In this document: piece after piece, positions 1 through 6,652 of the stretch | Layout: each line of letters starts with the position of its first letter | Numbering within the stretch: position 1 is the first letter of the stretch | NCBI GenBank assembly: GCA_003446315.1 | Contig: DMBA01000046.1 | Span: 1-10,731 of the forward strand | Reading direction: 5' to 3' | Length of the DNA stretch: 10,731 nt | DNA from: Ruminococcus sp. | GTDB taxonomy: Bacteria > Bacillota > Clostridia > Oscillospirales > Ruminococcaceae | Position numbers and translations under genes: made by a program | Notes under the pieces: model-generated | What the model was told of the DNA's origin: nothing | The model's database searches: none | What the model saw: only the letters and a program-made list of their open reading frames with translations

Positions 1-15
1 TTTTCCCGCATTTTA

Positions 16-24
16 TGCTATAAT
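16..24 (+). promoter_or_regulatory. Extended -10 promoter upstream of the lipoprotein gene
   Basis: The bases TGCTATAAT match the extended -10 consensus (TGnTATAAT) exactly, with the TATAAT hexamer at 19-24. A -35 element at normal spacing would lie before the window start and cannot be seen. Transcription would begin near position 31, leaving a leader of about 30 nt that contains the Shine-Dalgarno AAGGGAG at 46-52. It probably drives the three-gene envelope cluster. Confidence 0.6.
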
Positions 25-63
25 ATAAGCAAATATTGTAAGAATAAGGGAGATTATGTCGAA

Positions 64-1752
64 ATGAAGAAAGGTTGGAGCATTCTGCTGATGCCGCTGC
101 TCCTTTGCGGATGTGCAGCGATCCCGTCCGAAGAACAGCTTGAAGCAGAATTACAGCAAAAAACAGAAGACAGTCTTTCCGAAATACAAGCAAAAGATGC
201 AGAATACGCTGCTTATCAGAAGCAGGCAGAATCGCATGTGCTGGATGAAAACGGATATTATCACCAATCTGAAATGGACATTCCGGAGCGTGATCCGAAT
301 ATGATCCGCGTAACATTTGCAAAAAATGCGCAGCTTGATGTCTTGTATTATTACGATGAGGCGCATGAAAAGCCGATCCTGCCGGACGAGCCATGTTACA
401 TCGCGCAGGGCGATTCTATATATGCCGCCGAACCGGAACATGTCGCAGCAGGCGACCCGAACTATGCATTCGATGGATTTCTTTTATATAGTTATGATGA
501 AAGCGGCAGCCGCAGAGCCATTGAACCGGAATCCGATTCCGATCAGTTGACGATCCGGCTGCCTGCCGAGCGCACCGTTCATGATATTTCCGTTGTTCCG
601 ACCGGCGCATATAAAAGAAGAACGCTCAAACTGGAAGCATGGTGTCTGGATGCAGACGGGCGAAAGAATCCTGCCGATGGTACATGGTCGCAGAACGGCG
701 AAAAGATCCGGGACAAAACGTTTGAGATCGTCGCGCCGGAATCATACCGTTTTTCATATGAATACGAGTCTGATAAATATTATGTAAAGGAATGCTCCGG
801 CGGGGATGCATCACAAAACGGGGATAAGGTCACGTTTCAGAATGTTACCGTGCAGCAGGAAACGCTTTCTGTATTGCTGAAGCCATTTTTAACAGCGACC
901 ATAAAATCCGCAGATCAGAAGGGGATACAGGAAGTTCGTATCCATGAACGAAATCAGCCAGCAGATTCAAAAGGCGATTATCAGATCATGAAAGTGAAGC
1001 CCGGTGACAAGATCATGATTCGGACAACGCCGGAATATAAAATCAAATGCGATGAACTGAAAGCCAAACAACTGACTTATAATAAGATCAATAACGGCTA
1101 TGATTTTCTTTGTACCGTTCCGGATCAGGGAGAGGCGCTTCAATTCCAAGCAGTACCGTGGGGCAAAAAGGAGATCGCACTGGATATTGACGCGCATATC
1201 ATTGACAAGCTGCCGATCATCCGGAATCTGACGGACAAAGCGGAAGACAATCTGCTGTCTTTGAAAAGCGGAACGGAGATCTATTCCTATAAGGATCTGA
1301 AAACGAAAAAACAGATCGAAGTGAATGAAGCGCAGGGATTGTCTCTGGTTGTGAATCCGGATATTTCATCTCAGTCAAATCTTGCATATGAAGTGTCGGT
1401 CAACGGCAGGAATCCGGTTTACATTTACAAAGACAATCAGGAAGCACCGGAATTGTCTTTTTCCGAAACGGAAAAACTTGCGATCACCGTCAAAAAAGGA
1501 TTTGTCTTCTCATATAAGAATCTGGATAACGGAAAACTGGATGTGACATATCAGATCGCAGGCAGCCGTGCAGTGCTGAAAGAAAACCAGTTTTTGCCGG
1601 AAAATACGGAAATTGCCGTGACGGTCAATAACGCAAATCAATATACAGTAACAGGCGGTGCTGTGGAAGCCGGCAGAAACTTCGGCACGATCACAGTGAC
1701 CGACAAAACGAATATTTCTGATTTTGCAGTACAGTATCGGGCAGAAGAATAG
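64..1752 (+). CDS. Large secreted lipoprotein of unknown function
   Basis: The 562-residue product starts with a lipoprotein signal peptide: basic residues K2-K3, a hydrophobic stretch at about 6-14, and a lipobox L14-C15-G16-C17, so C17 is the likely lipidated residue and the protein should be anchored on the outer face of the membrane. Residues about 20-60 are charged and probably helical (many E, Q, K, A), possibly a stalk. The rest is rich in alternating hydrophobic/polar segments, aromatic residues and short turns, which suggests several beta-sandwich-like modules; I recognise no named domain and no catalytic motif. The start is supported by AAGGGAG 11 nt upstream. An ATG at 56 opens only a three-codon frame ending at 65-67. 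The stop codon TAG overlaps the Shine-Dalgarno of the next gene, so the two are likely co-transcribed and coupled. The lipoprotein call is firm; the function is unknown. Confidence 0.85.
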   Translation: MKKGWSILLMPLLLCGCAAIPSEEQLEAELQQKTEDSLSEIQAKDAEYAAYQKQAESHVLDENGYYHQSEMDIPERDPNMIRVTFAKNAQLDVLYYYDEAHEKPILPDEPCYIAQGDSIYAAEPEHVAAGDPNYAFDGFLLYSYDESGSRRAIEPESDSDQLTIRLPAERTVHDISVVPTGAYKRRTLKLEAWCLDADGRKNPADGTWSQNGEKIRDKTFEIVAPESYRFSYEYESDKYYVKECSGGDASQNGDKVTFQNVTVQQETLSVLLKPFLTATIKSADQKGIQEVRIHERNQPADSKGDYQIMKVKPGDKIMIRTTPEYKIKCDELKAKQLTYNKINNGYDFLCTVPDQGEALQFQAVPWGKKEIALDIDAHIIDKLPIIRNLTDKAEDNLLSLKSGTEIYSYKDLKTKKQIEVNEAQGLSLVVNPDISSQSNLAYEVSVNGRNPVYIYKDNQEAPELSFSETEKLAITVKKGFVFSYKNLDNGKLDVTYQIAGSRAVLKENQFLPENTEIAVTVNNANQYTVTGGAVEAGRNFGTITVTDKTNISDFAVQYRAEE

Positions 1753-1762
1753 GAGTGGGGTA

Positions 1763-2500
1763 ATGATCGCAAAATCAATCAAAAAGCATGCCGGAAACCT
1801 CTTAAAGCATCCGATCAGTTGGATTGTATTGTTTGCAATTGTCGTACTGATCTTTTTGATCCTGTCGGCTTTCCATTTTTTCGTGCAGAAAGGACTGGCA
1901 GAAAATGCAAGTGCGATCGGCAGCAATATCGGTGCATTACCGGGTCAGGCGGTCGGGAGTGCCGTCGGCTCATATGAGGGCTGGGAAGACGGCAAAAAAG
2001 AAGCGGTTGCGCATCCGGAAGTGACGGTGAATTTGCAGACCAGACTGCATGAAGTCGGAAAACTGGAAGTTTTGAAGGTGTCTGCAAAAGAAGACAATTT
2101 CAAAAGCGAAAAAAATCTTGCGAATTGTCAGATCGTTGTTGTGGATGTGGTATATGCCATTGATTTGCAGCAGGCAGTTTTTGAAGAAACAGAAGATCAA
2201 CTGATCGTGACACTTCCGAAACCGATCGCGGAAACGAATTTCAGTGAAGCAAAAAGCAAGACCTTATTTGAAAAAAGTACATCATTCTGGAGCAACGGCT
2301 CCGCACAATACGGCTGGGAAGCCGGCATCAATGCGAGAAAAAAACTGCGGGAAGAAACGGAGAAAAAGTTCAAAGAGGATCAGGCACTTCTGGAGCAGGC
2401 GATGGATAACGGTCGGGATGAGGTGAAAACATTTGTCAGCGGCATCCGGCTGGACAAAACAAAAGAGATCGTAGTACAATATGAAGGAGATGAGACATAA
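1763..2500 (+). CDS. Single-pass membrane protein, DUF4230-like, with glycine zipper
   Basis: The 245-residue product has a basic N-terminus (K4, K7, K8, K15), one membrane helix at about 18-41, and then an extracytoplasmic part. Immediately after the helix, glycines sit at 53, 57, 61, 65, 69, 73 and 77, a perfect GxxxG repeat. Residues about 86-240 resemble the DUF4230 family as I remember it: an early 'VGKLEV' strand, a central 'AIDL' strand, a strand ending in L151-P152-K-P, and a long charged helical C-terminus. The family has no established biochemical role. I start at 1763 rather than the earlier in-frame ATG at 1724 because AGGAG at 1751-1755 lies 7 nt upstream and the earlier start would overlap the lipoprotein gene by 29 bp. 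The next gene encodes a paralogue and starts 2 bp after this stop. Family assignment is by pattern recognition only. Confidence 0.8.
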   Translation: MIAKSIKKHAGNLLKHPISWIVLFAIVVLIFLILSAFHFFVQKGLAENASAIGSNIGALPGQAVGSAVGSYEGWEDGKKEAVAHPEVTVNLQTRLHEVGKLEVLKVSAKEDNFKSEKNLANCQIVVVDVVYAIDLQQAVFEETEDQLIVTLPKPIAETNFSEAKSKTLFEKSTSFWSNGSAQYGWEAGINARKKLREETEKKFKEDQALLEQAMDNGRDEVKTFVSGIRLDKTKEIVVQYEGDET

Positions 2501-2502
2501 CG

Positions 2503-3261
2503 ATGGAAAACAATACACAGCAGCAGAAAAAAACAGTTCCGGGATATGTATATATCGTGTTGATTTTGCTGATTGTCGGAATGATGATTCTGGCTTTTGT
2601 CTTATTCCAAAAAGCGGGAAATTATGCTTCCGCAGCATCTGAAACGGCGATTTCTGCGGCAAAAAATGCTTATCAGGATTCGAAAGAGCAAGCCAAAAAA
2701 GAGGCGCATGAAGCATATGCCGAGAAAGCGAAAGAACAATACAAAGTGCAGGTACATTCTGAGATCAATATTACATCTGTTACGGAAACAGCGGAGCTGA
2801 ATGTTCTGGAGTGTCAGACATCCGATTATTTTTATCATGAAATACCGGATCAGAATCTGTCTGCATGTCTGAAAGTAACGGGAAGCGGCAAATTCAAGGT
2901 CAATCTGAAAAACGCAGAATACAGCATTGATGCGGAGCGAAATGCGGTCTATGTCAGCCTGCCGGATCCGGTATTTGAATACAGCGGTGAAAAGGACGAA
3001 GAACCGATATTCTTTGACAAAGGAACTGTCAGGATCGGCAATATTGCATTATTTGACGGCAGCACGGGGGAAGGCGAAGCCATCCTGAAAGAGCTGCGGG
3101 ATGAGGCTGCTGAAAAGCTGAGAGCAGAGCTGAGCAGCGATGCCGATCTGAATTATCAGGAAACGGCGAGAGAATCCGCAAAAAAACTGCTGACAGAGCT
3201 GATAAAAGCGGCGAATCCGGAAGTGCCGGATCTCAGCATTGAGATCACATTTACAAATTAA
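2503..3261 (+). CDS. Single-pass membrane protein, DUF4230-like paralogue
   Basis: The 252-residue product has a short polar N-terminus, one membrane helix at about 14-35, an alanine-rich charged helix at about 40-80, and a C-terminal extracytoplasmic domain. The domain layout matches the preceding gene: a 'TAELNVLE' strand, a 'YSIDAE' segment followed by a strand ending in L153-P154-D-P, and a helical tail at about 190-235 (EKLRAEL, AKKLLTEL) closed by a final beta strand. This is the DUF4230 pattern, so the two genes are probably an old tandem duplication. Small residues recur every fourth position (A44, T48, A52, A56, S60, A64, A68, A76), parallel to the glycine zipper of its neighbour. 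AAGGAG at 2484-2489 is 13 nt from the ATG, a rather long spacing, but only 2 bp separate it from the upstream stop, so coupled translation is likely. Function is unknown. Confidence 0.8.
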   Translation: MENNTQQQKKTVPGYVYIVLILLIVGMMILAFVLFQKAGNYASAASETAISAAKNAYQDSKEQAKKEAHEAYAEKAKEQYKVQVHSEINITSVTETAELNVLECQTSDYFYHEIPDQNLSACLKVTGSGKFKVNLKNAEYSIDAERNAVYVSLPDPVFEYSGEKDEEPIFFDKGTVRIGNIALFDGSTGEGEAILKELRDEAAEKLRAELSSDADLNYQETARESAKKLLTELIKAANPEVPDLSIEITFTN

Positions 3262-3280
3262 GAAAATGCGGTGAAAATAC

Positions 3281-3309
3281 TTGACAAAGCAGCAGCGATC
3301 ACATATAAT
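3281..3309 (+). promoter_or_regulatory. Consensus sigma-A promoter of the small basic protein gene
   Basis: TTGACA at 3281-3286 and TATAAT at 3304-3309 both match the consensus perfectly and are separated by the ideal 17 bp. Transcription should start near 3316, about 28 nt before the ATG at 3344. The TTG in the -35 box is in frame with the downstream gene but is not its start, since no Shine-Dalgarno precedes it. Confidence 0.85.
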
Positions 3310-3343
3310 AAGGGCAGAATCTAAAAAAGGAAGGTGTTTTGAG

Positions 3344-3547
3344 ATGAAGGATTTTGTTCCGTATGAAAAAATGAGCAAAAAGCAAAAACGGGAATACGAC
3401 CGGAAAAAGCGCGGAACATGGACACTCTCCCCGATCACGCGCATAGCAGAAACAGATAAAAAGCATTATTCACGGAAAATCAAACATAAAAATCACGGCG
3501 GAGATGATTCTCTGCCGTCTTTTTTTGCCCGCAGACAGCTTGTATAA
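3344..3547 (+). CDS. Small basic protein with terminator inside its frame; candidate ArfA/BrfA-like ribosome rescue factor
   Basis: The 67-residue product is strongly basic (19 K/R against 8 D/E), with no membrane segment or signal peptide. The N-terminal third has a lysine/arginine-rich helix (about 9-23), then a 'WTLSPITR' segment (26-33), then a basic stretch ending in KHKNH (47-51). AGGAAGG at 3328-3334, 9 nt upstream, fixes the start. I recall similar short uncharacterised proteins in Clostridia, but recognise no named family. The unusual point is the 3' end: an intrinsic terminator at 3495-3526 lies within the frame, and the stop codon comes 18 nt after the T run. Terminated transcripts would end around codons 59-61 with no stop codon. 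E. coli arfA and B. subtilis brfA are known to make nonstop mRNAs from internal hairpins or terminators, which ties their level to tmRNA activity. Rescue function is inferred from this layout, size and charge. An alternative is a shifted stop: the -1 frame has TAA at 3487-3489. Confidence 0.75.
   Translation: MKDFVPYEKMSKKQKREYDRKKRGTWTLSPITRIAETDKKHYSRKIKHKNHGGDDSLPSFFARRQLV
3495..3526 (+). terminator. Intrinsic terminator located inside a reading frame
   Basis: The arms ACGGCGGAGA (3495-3504) and TCTCTGCCGT (3509-3518) form a 10-bp stem with one G-U pair and a TGAT loop. One base later comes a run of seven T (3520-3526). It lies within the last third of the small basic protein gene, before its stop at 3545-3547. 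No other terminator is visible after the DUF4230-like genes, so this one probably also ends read-through from the envelope cluster. Confidence 0.9.
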
Positions 3548-3588
3548 GCCAATTTCACAGAATATCGGAACGGTTTGCCTGCTGGGGG

Positions 3589-3617
3589 TTGCAAAAAAAC
3601 AAAAAATCTGTTATAAT
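3589..3617 (+). promoter_or_regulatory. Sigma-A promoter of the asp23-nusB-nadK operon
   Basis: TTGCAA at 3589-3594 and TATAAT at 3612-3617 are 17 bp apart, and TG at 3609-3610 makes an extended -10. The spacer is A-rich (two A runs at 3593-3606), which may bend the DNA. Transcription would start near 3624, giving a leader of about 68 nt before the Asp23-family gene. Confidence 0.8.
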
Positions 3618-3639
3618 AGAGGATGTATAAGCTAATGTC

Positions 3640-3655
3640 AAATGCAAACGCATTT
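3640..3655 (+). repeat. Short inverted repeat in the leader of the housekeeping operon
   Basis: AAATGC (3640-3645) and GCATTT (3650-3655) are perfect inverted arms around AAAC. The repeat lies between the predicted transcription start and the Shine-Dalgarno at 3678-3684. It could be a weak hairpin or an operator-like palindrome; six A/T-rich pairs are easily found by chance. Confidence 0.3.
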
Positions 3656-3691
3656 CATAAATGCACACAGCAATAAAAAGGAGGAACCAAC

Positions 3692-4033
3692 ATGAGCAAT
3701 CAGTATCCCAGAAAAGCAACGGCTTCCGGAGCCGTAAAGATTTCCGAAAACGTCATTCGCTCCATTGCAGCCGTGGCAGCAAAGGAGATCGACGGTGTGG
3801 CGGAACTTGCAGAAACCGGACGTTCTTTGCTTCCGTCGTCTGCTCCGATTTCGGTTTCCGTAACCAATGACCTTGTAGAGATCAGAATCCGGCTTGTGCT
3901 GATGAACGGTTATCGTCTTACAACCGTCGCAGAGCAGGTGCAAAAGGCTGTCAAGGAGAATGTACAGAACATGACCGGTGTCATCGTTTCGAAGGTGCAT
4001 GTCATTGCTGCTGATATTTCCTTTGAAGACTAA
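3692..4033 (+). CDS. Asp23/Gls24 family envelope stress response protein
   Basis: The 113-residue product has the Asp23/Gls24 (DUF322) pattern: 'GAVKISENVIRSIA' near 11-24, then 'AAKEIDGVAEL', a central strand pair with 'LVEIRIRLVLMNGY', and the ending 'VHVIAADISFE'. Members are small alpha/beta proteins, several of which associate with the inner face of the membrane and respond to envelope stress; in Clostridia one copy typically sits just before nusB. The size is normal. AAGGAGG at 3678-3684 lies 7 nt before the ATG, and a strong promoter precedes it, so this is the first gene of the operon. The family is clear; the precise role of this copy is not. Confidence 0.92.
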   Translation: MSNQYPRKATASGAVKISENVIRSIAAVAAKEIDGVAELAETGRSLLPSSAPISVSVTNDLVEIRIRLVLMNGYRLTTVAEQVQKAVKENVQNMTGVIVSKVHVIAADISFED

Positions 4034-4056
4034 TATAAAACGAAAGGACTCAAGAT

Positions 4057-4491
4057 ATGAGTGGTAATATATCAAGACGCCAGATCCGTGACAGCGCCAT
4101 GAAGCTGCTGTTTGAAATCAGTCTGCGCGATGATCCGCTGGAAGAGCTGTATGAGATCGCAGAAGAAATCGAGGAGATCATCGTCAATGAGGATGTGCGC
4201 ATGCTCGTGGACGGAACAGTTGCCCACAAGGATGAACTGGATGCATTGATCCAGCAGTACAGCCCCAAACGGAGCATCCAGCGGATTCCAAAGCTGGAAC
4301 TTGCGATCCTGCGGCTGGCACTGTTTGAGATCCTTTATGATGACGCAACACCGGCAAACGCAGCAATAGCCGAAGCCGTACAGCTTGCAGAGTCTTATAC
4401 CTATTATAAAGAGGATATCCGGTTTATCAATGGCTTGCTTGGCGCATTTGCCCGCGATCATGTCGGGGAAACGGACAAAAGCGCGACATGA
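4057..4491 (+). CDS. nusB: Transcription antitermination factor NusB
   Basis: NusB binds the boxA RNA element together with NusE (ribosomal protein S10) and supports processive transcription of rRNA operons. The 144-residue product is all-helical and shows the family signatures: N-terminal 'SRRQIRDSAMKLLFE', then 'IQRIPKLELAILRLALFEIL', 'ATPANAAIAEAVQLAESY' and the closing 'RFINGLLGAF'. Length is typical. AAAGGA at 4043-4048, 8 nt upstream, supports the ATG. Its stop overlaps the next start as ATGA, so it is translationally coupled to the TsaD-like gene. Conserved position after the Asp23-family gene confirms the call. Confidence 0.96.
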   Translation: MSGNISRRQIRDSAMKLLFEISLRDDPLEELYEIAEEIEEIIVNEDVRMLVDGTVAHKDELDALIQQYSPKRSIQRIPKLELAILRLALFEILYDDATPANAAIAEAVQLAESYTYYKEDIRFINGLLGAFARDHVGETDKSAT

Positions 4492-5450
4492 AGCTGCTCG
4501 GTATAGATACAAGCAATTACACGACCTCCTGTGCATGGCTGGATACGGAAACGGATCAGCTTTTTCAGCGCAAACAGCTTCTTCCGGTACCGGAAGGGCA
4601 TGCGGGTTTGCGGCAAAGCGATGCGGTATTTCATCATACAAGACAGCTCCCTGCTTTGATGGAACAGCTTGCAGAAGATGTCGGGGGTGCATTGCATCCG
4701 GATGCGATCGGCGTATCGACTGCACCGCGCAGCGCACCGGATTCTTATATGCCCTGTTTTCTTGCCGGACACGGCACAGCACGCATTTTAGCAGCATCTA
4801 TGGGCGTTCCGCTGTTTGAAACATCGCATCAGATGGGACATATACTGGCAGCGCTTTATTCTGCGGGCTGCTTATCATGGCTGATGCCGGATGCACCGCC
4901 GTTTCTGGCATTTCATGTCAGCGGCGGCACAACCGACTGTGTGCGCTGCATACCGGATGAAACACAGATCCTTCGGATCGAGCCGGTATCAGAATCGCTG
5001 GATCTGAAAGCAGGTCAGGCGGTTGACCGCGTTGGTTTAATGCTGGGTTTACAGTTTCCGTGCGGGCAGGCATTGGAGCAGTTGGCGATGCAAAGCGGGA
5101 GCACCGCGCATATGCCGGTGAAGCTCAAAGACGGCTGCTGTTCGCTTTCCGGTTTGCAGAATCAATGTGAACAGATGCTGCATAAACAGATCCCGCATGC
5201 AGATATTGCAGCGTATTGTCTCAATTCCATTGCGGCAGTGCTCAAAAAAATGACGCTCTATGCAGCAAAACAATTCGGAAATCCCGCGGTTATTTATGCG
5301 GGCGGTGTGCTGTCTGATCGCCTGATACAGAATCAGCTTGCAAAACTCCCGCTGAAAACGGCGTTTGCAGAACCGGCATTTTCATGTGATAACGCCGCCG
5401 GAATCGCTGTATATGCCGCACAAAGGAAAGAACAGTTATGTCGATCTTAA
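4488..5450 (+). CDS. TsaD/Kae1-like ASKHA-fold protein (paralogue of tRNA t6A synthase subunit)
   Basis: TsaD proteins transfer threonylcarbamoyl to A37 of tRNAs, and older annotations call them O-sialoglycoprotein endopeptidase. This 320-residue protein has the same ASKHA framework: phosphate-binding N-terminus 'LLGIDTSNYTTS' (3-14), a metal-site pair H114-xxx-H118, 'SGGTTD' (145-150), 'AVDRVGLMLGLQFPCG' (near 178-193), 'YAGGVLSD' and a C-terminal D301 within 'FSCDNAAG'. The N-terminal signature differs from canonical TsaD (GIETSCDET), which points to the clostridial paralogue usually found next to nusB, not the housekeeping t6A enzyme. The three likely metal ligands are kept, so it may be active, but the substrate is unknown. 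It overlaps nusB by 4 bp and xseA by 13 bp. Confidence 0.88.
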   Translation: MKLLGIDTSNYTTSCAWLDTETDQLFQRKQLLPVPEGHAGLRQSDAVFHHTRQLPALMEQLAEDVGGALHPDAIGVSTAPRSAPDSYMPCFLAGHGTARILAASMGVPLFETSHQMGHILAALYSAGCLSWLMPDAPPFLAFHVSGGTTDCVRCIPDETQILRIEPVSESLDLKAGQAVDRVGLMLGLQFPCGQALEQLAMQSGSTAHMPVKLKDGCCSLSGLQNQCEQMLHKQIPHADIAAYCLNSIAAVLKKMTLYAAKQFGNPAVIYAGGVLSDRLIQNQLAKLPLKTAFAEPAFSCDNAAGIAVYAAQRKEQLCRS

Positions 5451-6652
5451 CAGTCAGTCAATTGAACCGCTATGTTGCATCCATTCTGCATGAGGATGCG
5501 CATTTGCGAACCATATTGCTGCGCGGAGAAATCGCAAATTTCACGCGCAATTTTCGCTCAGGTCATTGCTATTTCAGTCTTCGTGACGAAGAAGCATCTG
5601 TCAGGGCAGTCATGTTCCGGTTCAATGCAGACCGGCTGAAATTTCAACCGGAAAACGGTATGCATGTCATTGTACAGGGCACTGTCAATCTTTATGAGAA
5701 AGACGGTGCCTATCAGGTCAATTTGACGGATATGCAGCCGGATGGAATCGGGGCACAGGCATTGGCATTGCAGCAGCGCCGTGAAAAGCTGGCAAAACTG
5801 GGCTATTTTTCACCTGAACGGAAACGACCGCTGCCGATGCTGCCGAAAAAAATCGGTATTGTCACATCCCGCAGCGGCGCAGCATTGCAGGATATGCTGC
5901 AAATTCTCACCCGCCGGTATCCGATCGGCAATGTTTGTATTTATCCGGCAATGGTGCAGGGAGATACTGCACCGGCATCTATTGCAAATGCGCTGGCACA
6001 AGCCGGTGCGGATGGCTGTGATGTCATATTGATGGGACGCGGCGGCGGCTCGAATGAAGATCTGTCTGCATTTCAATCGGAAGAAGTTGCGCACGCAGTT
6101 TTTGCATCGCCGGTACCGGTCGTCAGTGCAGTCGGACACGAGACTGACCATTGCATCGCAGATGAAGTGGCAGACCTGCGTGCCCCGACACCCTCAGCAG
6201 CCGCAGAACTTGCCGTTCCGAGCCGTGAAGCGCTGATGCAAACGATCGTTTCTCTTGAAGAAGGAATGCAGCATGTTCTGCAAACAATGCTCGCACAGAA
6301 AGAACAACAGCTTTCTGATCTGATGCATCGCTTTCAATCGGCATCGCCCGTACACAGTGTGCAGCTCCATGCGGAACAGCTTGCTGCTGTGCGGCAGGCA
6401 ATGCAGCATGCAATGGAGAACGTGATACAGAATAAAACACAGGACTGGCTGCTTCTGCTGAATAAAATGGAAGCATGCAGTCCGGTTGCTATACTCCGGC
6501 GCGGATATGCGCTGGTTTATCACGGCGAATCACTTGTCCGGAAGACGAGTGATGTTCAGATCGGTGAATCTATTTCGATTCGGCTTTCAGAAGGAAGCCT
6601 GACCGCCGCCGTAACAGAAATCCGAAAGGAAGATTCGAAAGATGAAGTTTGA
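5438..6652 (+). CDS. xseA: Exonuclease VII large subunit
   Basis: XseA is the catalytic subunit of exonuclease VII, which degrades single-stranded DNA from both ends and acts in repair. The 404-residue product has an N-terminal OB fold (about 1-100, starting 'LTVSQLNRYV' and including 'GEIANF' and 'GHCYFSLRD'), then the nuclease core: 'KKIGIVTSRSGAALQD', the 'GRGGGSNEDL' motif at 200-209, 'SAVGHETD' at 230-237 and 'LRAPTPSAAAE'. A helical, probably coiled-coil region follows (about 260-345), which holds the small subunits. The C-terminal 'ILRRGYALV' motif is present. AAAGGA at 5422-5427 precedes the ATG by 10 nt. It overlaps the genes on both sides (13 and 11 bp), and the small subunit is next door, which fits a stoichiometric complex. 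Confidence 0.97.
   Translation: MSILTVSQLNRYVASILHEDAHLRTILLRGEIANFTRNFRSGHCYFSLRDEEASVRAVMFRFNADRLKFQPENGMHVIVQGTVNLYEKDGAYQVNLTDMQPDGIGAQALALQQRREKLAKLGYFSPERKRPLPMLPKKIGIVTSRSGAALQDMLQILTRRYPIGNVCIYPAMVQGDTAPASIANALAQAGADGCDVILMGRGGGSNEDLSAFQSEEVAHAVFASPVPVVSAVGHETDHCIADEVADLRAPTPSAAAELAVPSREALMQTIVSLEEGMQHVLQTMLAQKEQQLSDLMHRFQSASPVHSVQLHAEQLAAVRQAMQHAMENVIQNKTQDWLLLLNKMEACSPVAILRRGYALVYHGESLVRKTSDVQIGESISIRLSEGSLTAAVTEIRKEDSKDEV

Noticed and set aside
56..67. Three-codon frame (ATG TCG AAA TGA) overlapping the lipoprotein start
   Set aside because: The ATG is only 3 nt from the Shine-Dalgarno, too close for good initiation; likely chance.
1724..1762. Earlier ATG for the first DUF4230-like gene
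   Set aside because: This start has no Shine-Dalgarno and overlaps the lipoprotein gene by 29 bp, while ATG 1763 has AGGAG at ideal spacing and gives a normal basic N-terminus before the membrane helix.
3281..3343. TTG start at 3281 for the small basic protein
   Set aside because: The TTG is the first part of the consensus -35 box, so it would not be transcribed from that promoter. ATG 3344 has a good Shine-Dalgarno.
4385..4819. 144-codon + strand frame spanning the nusB/tsaD-like junction
   Set aside because: It overlaps two confidently identified genes in another frame, and the cysteine- and arginine-rich product has no recognisable motif.
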